A DNA stretch of 11,158 bases. Origin: an uncultured Duganella sp. Its GTDB lineage: Bacteria > Pseudomonadota > Gammaproteobacteria > Burkholderiales > Burkholderiaceae. The stretch is from NCBI GenBank assembly GCA_946482635.1, contig CAMLSG010000188.1:1-11158 (forward strand), written 5' to 3'. Positions 6,473 through 11,158 of the stretch are shown here, one piece after another (position 1 is the stretch's first letter; each line of letters starts with the position of its first letter). The notes beneath the pieces are model-generated. The model searched no databases and was not told the DNA's origin. It saw nothing but the letters and a program-made list of their open reading frames with translations. The position numbers and the translations under genes are program-made.

Positions 6473-6871
6473 ATGAAAAAACTGACTATCCTGGCCGCGC
6501 TGTGCGCCGCCTTCTCCGCGCACGCCGCGGAAGCAACTCCGCAAGCCGCGGTTGACCAATTCCTGAAATTCGAGCTGGAAGGCGGCCGCCTGCACGCGGA
6601 GTCCGGCTTTGAGCAGGTGCACCTGGTCGACGCCTGGAAAGCCGATGCGCCGCGCTGCGAAGGCGCGCGCTGCAAAGTGACCGTTACCTTCACTTACACG
6701 CCGACGGCAGGCCTGGACCTGGAACAGGCAGTGCCGCATCCGAAAGGCGGCACCGCGCAAGCCGAATACGTGGTGCAGCAGCAGGGCGGCCAGTGGCAGG
6801 TGGAAACCGGCAAGGACACCCCGCACGTCTCCCGCGTCGCAATGGAAAAAATGCTGAAGGAAGGTCTCTGA
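6473..6871 (+). CDS. Small secreted or periplasmic protein, function unknown
   Basis: I do not recognise a family. The 132-aa product begins with a classical Sec signal peptide, MKKLTILAALCAAFSAHA, with a likely cut after Ala18 (AHA|AE). The mature part is about 114 aa and polar. It has a helix-like start (TPQAAVDQFLKFELEGGRL), then CEGARC (62-67), where two close cysteines could form a disulfide in the periplasm. Alternating-residue strands follow (KVTVTFTYTP, AEYVVQQQGGQWQVET), and a basic helix ends it. The repeated strands and QWQVE ending recall small single-domain lipocalin- or NTF2-like folds, but this is only an impression. The open frame continues upstream to 6386, but the signal peptide and promoter place the start at 6473. 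It diverges from the diguanylate cyclase and is followed 1 bp after its stop by a long palindrome that probably ends its transcript. Confidence 0.85.
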   Translation: MKKLTILAALCAAFSAHAAEATPQAAVDQFLKFELEGGRLHAESGFEQVHLVDAWKADAPRCEGARCKVTVTFTYTPTAGLDLEQAVPHPKGGTAQAEYVVQQQGGQWQVETGKDTPHVSRVAMEKMLKEGL

Positions 6872-6872
6872 T

Positions 6873-7010
6873 TAAAAGTCGGGGTTAGCCCTGAAAAAAG
6901 GGGCGGAAAAAAGGGGACGGAAAAAAGGGGACGTAACACATTTCGGCGAGCCGAAATGTGTTACGTCCCCTTTTTTCCGTCCCCTTTTTTTACAACTGAC
7001 CCGACTTTTA
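6873..7010. repeat. Nested 138-bp palindromic intergenic element (REP/MITE-like)
   Basis: The outer ends form an 11-bp perfect inverted repeat, TAAAAGTCGGG (6873-6883) against CCCGACTTTTA (7000-7010). The inner part is a perfect 41-bp inverted repeat (6907-6947 with 6950-6990) around a 2-nt centre. Within the arms a G-A6-G4 unit of 13-14 bp is tandemly repeated: three times on the left (6893-6905, 6906-6919, 6920-6933) and twice, inverted, on the right (6964-6977 and 6978-6990). So the left arm has one extra unit, with CG instead of ACG at its end. The core is ACGTAACACATTTCGGC and its complement. It starts 1 bp after one stop codon and ends 4 bp before the opposing one. I recall similar G4-A6 palindromes scattered between genes in Massilia-like genomes, but cannot verify a copy number here. 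Confidence 0.9.
6907..6990. terminator. Probable bidirectional terminator formed by the palindrome
   Basis: The 41-bp perfect stem would fold in RNA from either strand. Read from the left it ends in C4-T7; read from the right it ends in C4-T6 and then a second C4-T6 tract. It lies between the convergent secreted-protein gene and hexR, and no other terminator is visible for either. Termination is inferred from structure. Confidence 0.6.
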
Positions 7011-7014
7011 TCTG

Positions 7015-7869
7015 CTAACCGATGAAGGAGTCGAACTGCATGTCGAACTCCTGCAGGGCCTTCTGGGCGTTCTGCATCTTCTTGCGGAATTCGGGGCCGC
7101 GCTTTAACGCGAGGCCCACTGCCAGCACGTCGATCACCACCAGGTAGGCCAGGCGGGCCGAGATCGGCGTGTATGGGTCGGTGTTGAAAATCAGGTCGAT
7201 CGGGATCAGCACCGTAGCCGTCTCCGCGAGCGGGGTGCCGGATGGCGCCAGCACGATCACGTCGGCTCCGCCTTCTTTCGCCAGCTTGGCCGAGCGTACC
7301 AGGGCCGGGCTGTTGCCGCGCTGGGAAATCGCCACCACGGCGTCGCCTTCATGCAGCAGCGCTGCCGAAATACTGTGGATCGCCGGGTCGGCGTAGGCCA
7401 CGGTCGGTACGCCGGAGCGGAAGAACTTGTGCTGCGCGTCGGCTGCCACGATGCCGGAGGTGCCATGGCCGTAGAACTCGATCTTGCGCGCGCGCGACAG
7501 GATGTCGAGCGCCTTTTGCACCGGTTCTGCGTTCAGGTTGTTGCGCAGGTCCAGCAGCGTGTTGATGGAGCGGCTGCAGATCTTGTTCACCAGGTCGGAC
7601 GCCAGGTCATCCTGCGCCGGCTGGTCGTTCAGGCCGGGCAGGGCGAGGGCCAGGCCCTGCGCCAGCTTCAGCTTGAACTCGTGCCAGCCGTCGTAGCCGA
7701 GCGTGCGGCAGAAGCGCACCACGGTCGGTTCGGATACCTGCGCGCTCTTGGCCAGCGCGGTGATGTTGGCGCCTACGGTGCGGGCCGGGTTGTCGAGCAC
7801 GGCCAGCGCGACCTTGCGCTCCGATTTGGAGAGCGAGTCGAGCTGGGTGCGGATGGAGTCGAGCAGCAT
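7015..7869 (-). CDS. hexR: HexR-type transcriptional regulator (RpiR family)
   Basis: This 284-aa protein has the standard RpiR layout. An N-terminal helix-turn-helix domain covers residues 1-77 (SERKVALAVLDNPARTVGAN, then ALAKSAQVSEPTVVRFCRTLGYDG). A SIS sugar-phosphate domain covers about 128-257 (IEFYGHGTSGIVAADAQHKF, VAISQRGNSPALV, APSGTPLAETA). In pseudomonads HexR represses zwf, edd and related genes and is released by KDPG, the Entner-Doudoroff intermediate. The identification rests on family features and on its position directly after zwf. Its ATG shares one base with the zwf stop codon (TAATG), so translation is probably coupled and the repressor level should follow Zwf synthesis. 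No obvious HexR operator is visible inside the operon; the operon promoter lies beyond the right edge. Confidence 0.92.
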   Translation of the reverse strand: MLLDSIRTQLDSLSKSERKVALAVLDNPARTVGANITALAKSAQVSEPTVVRFCRTLGYDGWHEFKLKLAQGLALALPGLNDQPAQDDLASDLVNKICSRSINTLLDLRNNLNAEPVQKALDILSRARKIEFYGHGTSGIVAADAQHKFFRSGVPTVAYADPAIHSISAALLHEGDAVVAISQRGNSPALVRSAKLAKEGGADVIVLAPSGTPLAETATVLIPIDLIFNTDPYTPISARLAYLVVIDVLAVGLALKRGPEFRKKMQNAQKALQEFDMQFDSFIG

Positions 7870-9341
7870 TAGTCTTCAGGGAGTGCTTCTTCGCGCCATT
7901 GTAGCCCGTCGCGGCCGATCAGGGCACTGGCGGCGGCGGGGCCCCAGGTGCCGGAGGCGTATGGCAGCGGGGCGGAATCGTCCTGTTCCCAGTTGTTCAG
8001 GATAGGTTCGACCCATTCCCATGCCGCTTCCAGCTCGTCGCCGCGCATGAACAGGGTCAGTTGGCCGCGCAGCACGTCCAGCAGCAGGCGCTCGTAAGCA
8101 TCCATGCGCGGCATCTTGAAGGTTTCGCGGAAGTCCAGTTCCAGCTCCGCCGGTTTCAGGCGCATGCCTTCGCCCGGAGTCTTGGCCATCAGGTTCATGC
8201 GCAGGCCTTCGTCGGGCTGCAGGCGGATTACCAGGGAATTCGGCTGGAAGCTGGAAGTCGGCTGGTTGAAGATCGAGTGCGGGATCTGCTTGAAGCGCAC
8301 CACGATTTCGGCCAACGAATCGGCCATGCGCTTGCCGGTACGCAGGTAGAACGGCACGCCGGCCCAGCGCCAGGTGTCGATTTCCACCTTCATGGCGACG
8401 AAGGTTTCGGTCTTCGAGTTCTGCGGCGCTTCCGGCTCGTCGCGGTAGCTCGGCACGGCCTTGCCTTCCACATGGCCGGCGCGGTACTGGCCGCGCACGA
8501 TGTTCTGCGCGAGGGTAGTCGGGGTAAAGCGCTTCAGGGAGCGCAGTACCTGCAGCTTGGAGTCGCGCACAGCGTCCGGTGCGATCGAGGTTGGCGGCTC
8601 CATGGCAACGATACAAAGCAGTTGCAGCAGGTGGTTCTGCAGCATGTCGCGCAGCGCACCGGAGGTGTCGTAGTAGCCGATGCGGTTGCCCACGCCGAGT
8701 TTTTCGGCGATGGTGATCTGCACGTCGGAGATCCATTCACGGCGCCACAGCGGCTCGAACAGGATATTACCGAAGCGCAGGGCCAGCAGGTTCTGCACGG
8801 TCTCTTTGCCCAGGTAGTGGTCGATACGATAGATCTGCTGCTCTTCGAAGACCTTGCCCACTTCCTTGTTGATCTGCTTGGCCGAAGCCAGGTCGCGGCC
8901 CAGCGGCTTTTCCAGCACCACGCGGGAATTGGCGGTGGCCAGGCCGTTCTCCTTCAGGTTGTCGCAGATGCGCGAGAACAGGGCAGGCGGGGTGGCGAGG
9001 TAGTACACGCGGGTGATGGCCGGATCGGTGCGCAGCGCTTCCACCAGGCCTTTGTAGGTCGCCGAGTCGGTGGCGTCCAGCGCGACGTAGACGATACGGG
9101 CGATGAAGCGGTTCCAGTTTTCATCGGTCGCCTTGGCGGACTTGATATGGGGGCGCGACGTCGTCGTCACCATATTGATGAACTCTTCCTGGGTACTCTC
9201 CTGGCGGCCGACGCAGACGATGCGCGCGGTCGGCGGCAGGTCGCCGCACACGTCGCGGCTAAACATAGCAGGCAGCAATTTGCGCATTGCGAGGTCGCCG
9301 CTGCCGCCAAACAGAACCAGGTCGAAATCAGAGAGAGCCAT
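7869..9341 (-). CDS. zwf: Glucose-6-phosphate 1-dehydrogenase
   Basis: Zwf oxidises glucose 6-phosphate to 6-phosphogluconolactone with NAD(P)+, feeding the Entner-Doudoroff and oxidative pentose phosphate routes in the cytosol. The 490-aa length matches the family. The nucleotide-binding motif is LFGGSGDLAMRKLLP (GGSGDLA at 12-18). EKPLGRD (144-150) is followed by the substrate motif RIDHYLGKE (172-180), with Asp174, His175 and Lys179, and by the catalytic-base histidine His237 in RDMLQNHLLQ. The C-terminal domain is complete (AYERLLLDVLRGQLTLFMR, then WEWVEPIL, then YASGTWGPAAA). The start has only a weak GAAGA site. It lies 33 bp after the SMP-30 gene with no terminator or evident promoter between, so it is probably transcribed with pgi and that gene. 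Confidence 0.98.
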   Translation of the reverse strand: MALSDFDLVLFGGSGDLAMRKLLPAMFSRDVCGDLPPTARIVCVGRQESTQEEFINMVTTTSRPHIKSAKATDENWNRFIARIVYVALDATDSATYKGLVEALRTDPAITRVYYLATPPALFSRICDNLKENGLATANSRVVLEKPLGRDLASAKQINKEVGKVFEEQQIYRIDHYLGKETVQNLLALRFGNILFEPLWRREWISDVQITIAEKLGVGNRIGYYDTSGALRDMLQNHLLQLLCIVAMEPPTSIAPDAVRDSKLQVLRSLKRFTPTTLAQNIVRGQYRAGHVEGKAVPSYRDEPEAPQNSKTETFVAMKVEIDTWRWAGVPFYLRTGKRMADSLAEIVVRFKQIPHSIFNQPTSSFQPNSLVIRLQPDEGLRMNLMAKTPGEGMRLKPAELELDFRETFKMPRMDAYERLLLDVLRGQLTLFMRGDELEAAWEWVEPILNNWEQDDSAPLPYASGTWGPAAASALIGRDGLQWREEALPED

Positions 9342-9374
9342 AATCGTCTTCAGGTGAGTTACAGGGTTTTTACT

Positions 9375-10268
9375 TCAGTCTACATAAGCAGGTTCAATGC
9401 GGCCGGCCACCGGCATGCGCACCGACAGGACTTTTCCGCTAAGCGGGTGGGCTGCCAGCTCCTCGGCCGGGCGCTTGCCTGCCGTGGTGATGTACAGGGT
9501 GCGCAGGTCCGGGCCGCCGAAAGCCACCATGGTCGGGCAGCGCACGGGCAGGCGGATCTCGTCCAGCTGGTCGCCCTGCGGCGACAGCTTGAGAATGCGT
9601 CCGCCTTCAAACATGGCAACCCAGTAATTGCCTTCGCTGTCGACTGCCGCGCCATCCGGGCGGCCGCCGTAATCGGGAGCCGATTTGTCGGTGCTGAAGC
9701 GGCGCACGTCGCGTTCATCGCTGACGGTGCCGGACAGCAGGTCGAAGGCAAAGCGCGTCACGCGATGGCTGGCCGTCTCTGCATGGAACATGGTCTTGTT
9801 GTCCGGGCTGAAACCCAGGCCATTCGAGTTGACCATGCCGCCCGACCAGACCTTGCGTACCTGGCCGCGCTCGAGGACGTACATTTCTGCTGCAGGCTTG
9901 TCGCGTGGTTCGTAAATGGTGCCGCACCAGAAGCGGCCCGCCGCGTCGCACTTGCCGTCGTTGAAGCGGGTGGTGGACTGGTCGAACGGCGCTTCCGCCA
10001 CCAGTTTCAACTCGCCGGTATCGGGATCGAAATGGGAAAAGCCGCGGCGCTGCGCGACCATCAGGCCGCCTTTTGCTGCACGTGCCAGCGACGATGCCTC
10101 GCTGTCGACCTTCCACTGTTCGTGCTGGCCGGTAGCCGTGCACAGGCGGTGAATGGCAAAGCCTTCGATATCGACCCAGTACAGGGCTTTCTCGTCCGGC
10201 GCCCACAACGGGCTTTCGCCCACGGTCATGTTGGCGTCGCAGGCGACTTCGATCTGGTAGCTGTTCAT
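9375..10268 (-). CDS. SMP-30/gluconolactonase/LRE family lactonase, possible 6-phosphogluconolactonase substitute
   Basis: This family is a six-bladed beta-propeller that hydrolyses sugar lactones with one divalent metal ion. The 297-aa protein has all four residues that bind the metal in human SMP30: Glu18 (VGESPLW), Asn103 ([17 protein letters not shown]), Asn149 ([20 protein letters not shown]) and Asp205 ([16 protein letters not shown]). There is no signal peptide, so it acts in the cytosol. Its start overlaps the pgi stop by four bases (ATGA) and zwf follows within 33 bp. The product of Zwf is a lactone, and no Pgl homologue is in the window, so a role on 6-phosphogluconolactone is plausible. 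Gluconolactone or another sugar lactone is the main alternative. The family assignment is firm; the substrate is inferred. Confidence 0.93.
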   Translation of the reverse strand: MNSYQIEVACDANMTVGESPLWAPDEKALYWVDIEGFAIHRLCTATGQHEQWKVDSEASSLARAAKGGLMVAQRRGFSHFDPDTGELKLVAEAPFDQSTTRFNDGKCDAAGRFWCGTIYEPRDKPAAEMYVLERGQVRKVWSGGMVNSNGLGFSPDNKTMFHAETASHRVTRFAFDLLSGTVSDERDVRRFSTDKSAPDYGGRPDGAAVDSEGNYWVAMFEGGRILKLSPQGDQLDEIRLPVRCPTMVAFGGPDLRTLYITTAGKRPAEELAAHPLSGKVLSVRMPVAGRIEPAYVD

Positions 10269-11158
10269 TGGATCTGGGCCGCCTTGGCCATCACGATCAG
10301 GCCATTGGTCGAGCTGTCATGGACTTCCGGATCGACCTTGCCGGTCAGTTCGGCCTGGATCTTCTTGGCCAGCACCTTGCCCAGTTCCACGCCCCACTGG
10401 TCGAAGCTGGCGATATTCCAGATTACGCCTTGCACGAAAGTTTTATGCTCGTACAGCGCGATCAGGGCGCCAAGGGTGGATGGCGTGAGCTGGTCCATCA
10501 GGATGGTGTTGGACGGCCGGTTGCCGGGGAAGGTCTTGTGCGGGACCATTTCCTCGATTTCGGCGGCAGCCATGCCAGCGCCTTTCAGTTCCGCACGGAC
10601 TTCGTCGTCGGTCTTGCCCTTCATGAAGGCTTCCGACTGGGCGAAGCAGTTCGCCAGCAGGGCATCGTGGTGGCCCGGCAGGTCGTGCGTCGCGCGCAGG
10701 GCGGCGATGAAGTCGATCGGCGTCACGTCGGTGCCCTGGTGCAGGAGCTGGAAGTAGGCGTGCTGCGCGTTGGTGCCGCACTCGCCCCAGACCACAGGGC
10801 AGGTTGGCGTATCGACCGGCTGGCCGTTCTTGGTAACGCGCTTGCCGTTGCTTTCCATGTCGAGCTGCTGCAGGTAGGCAGGGAAGCGGTTCAAGTCCTG
10901 GTGGTATGGCGCGATGGACAGCGAGCTGGCGCCGAGGAATTGGCGGTTCCAGAAGCCGATCAGGGCCAGCAGCACCGGCATGTTGGCTTCCAGCGGCGCT
11001 TCGCGGAAGTGTTCATCCATGGCGTGTGCGCCTTCCAGGAAAGCCTGGAAATAGCCGAAGCCGATCGCAATCGCAACCGACAGGCCGATTGCCGACCATA
11101 CGGAGTAACGGCCGCCAACCCAGTCCCAGAACGGGAACATGTTTTCAGGATCGATGCC
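10265..11158 (-). CDS. pgi: Glucose-6-phosphate isomerase, C-terminal part, cut by the window edge
   Basis: Pgi interconverts glucose 6-phosphate and fructose 6-phosphate. The last 297 residues are visible, a little over half of the usual 545-550; the frame is open to the right edge, and the ATG at 11140 is internal. Signature one is present ([16 protein letters not shown]), as is the central [21 protein letters not shown] with catalytic Glu and His. Signature two ([17 protein letters not shown]) includes the catalytic lysine. Near the C-terminus HDSSTNGLI is normal for the family. It is the first visible gene of the operon with the SMP-30 gene, zwf and hexR; the promoter and possible earlier genes lie beyond the window. 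Confidence 0.97.
   Translation of the reverse strand, partial: GIDPENMFPFWDWVGGRYSVWSAIGLSVAIAIGFGYFQAFLEGAHAMDEHFREAPLEANMPVLLALIGFWNRQFLGASSLSIAPYHQDLNRFPAYLQQLDMESNGKRVTKNGQPVDTPTCPVVWGECGTNAQHAYFQLLHQGTDVTPIDFIAALRATHDLPGHHDALLANCFAQSEAFMKGKTDDEVRAELKGAGMAAAEIEEMVPHKTFPGNRPSNTILMDQLTPSTLGALIALYEHKTFVQGVIWNIASFDQWGVELGKVLAKKIQAELTGKVDPEVHDSSTNGLIVMAKAAQIQ

Noticed and set aside
6401..6826. N-terminal extension of the cyclase up to 6826
   Set aside because: It runs antisense through most of the secreted-protein gene and through its promoter, has no recognisable domain, and precedes the PAS domain only because the frame happens to be open.
6873..7010. CRISPR array, because of the repeated G-A6-G4 units
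   Set aside because: The units are 13-14 bp, back to back without spacers, and mirrored around one centre, which is a palindrome and not a repeat-spacer array.
7872..9354. The 9-bp string CCTGAAGAC just before both the hexR start (7880-7872) and the zwf start (9354-9346)
   Set aside because: In the hexR case it simply encodes the last Zwf residues, Pro-Glu-Asp. It is too short and too close to the ATGs to be a clear regulatory repeat.
9342..9374. Possible HexR operator in the gap before zwf
   Set aside because: I looked for a TGTAAT...ATTACA or TTGT...ACAA palindrome and found only GTAA-like fragments in direct orientation.
8061..10757. An 898-codon open frame on the plus strand, antisense to zwf, the SMP-30 gene and part of pgi
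   Set aside because: Its translation is a low-complexity Arg/His/Gln/Ala-rich sequence with no domain. It crosses three well-supported genes, and such frames are expected opposite GC-rich coding sequence.

Overview
The window looks like chromosomal DNA from a high-GC betaproteobacterium, most likely an Oxalobacteraceae member (Massilia, Duganella or Janthinobacterium type). The protein families, the codon bias (third positions mostly G or C) and the type of intergenic palindrome all suggest this. It is inference, because no rRNA or other marker gene lies in the window.

Layout. Positions 1-2299 (minus) hold the first two genes of a tripartite RND multidrug efflux operon: a lipoprotein periplasmic adaptor, then the inner-membrane permease, which runs off the left edge. 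A possible operator lies upstream, and behind it is the strong terminator of tal (transaldolase, 2429-3358, minus). Positions 3478-5453 (plus) carry a small four-helix membrane protein of unknown function, a DadA-type FAD amino-acid dehydrogenase and a DUF4242-type small protein. A PAS-GGDEF diguanylate cyclase (5459-6400, minus) converges on that group and diverges from a small secreted protein (6473-6871, plus). A 138-bp nested palindrome fills almost exactly the gap between the secreted-protein gene and hexR.

Positions 7015-11158 (minus) form a compact sugar-phosphate operon transcribed pgi > SMP-30/gluconolactonase-type gene > zwf > hexR. Pgi and Zwf sit on either side of glucose-6-phosphate, Zwf makes 6-phosphogluconolactone, and the SMP-30-type hydrolase is placed where a 6-phosphogluconolactonase would be expected. 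HexR, an RpiR-family sensor of the Entner-Doudoroff intermediate KDPG in characterised relatives, is the last gene. The overlaps (ATGA between pgi and the lactonase gene, TAATG between zwf and hexR) point to translational coupling. tal belongs to the same metabolism but is a separate unit about 3.7 kb beyond hexR.

Most of the window is ordinary core and housekeeping sequence. The items most worth a second look are the nested palindrome at 6873-7010, the SMP-30 protein as a possible replacement for Pgl, the divergent pair of TATAAT-near-ATG arrangements that suggest leaderless starts, and the unknown membrane protein next to the DadA-like gene. I saw no CRISPR array, tRNA, rRNA, prophage, transposase gene or clear new multi-gene system.
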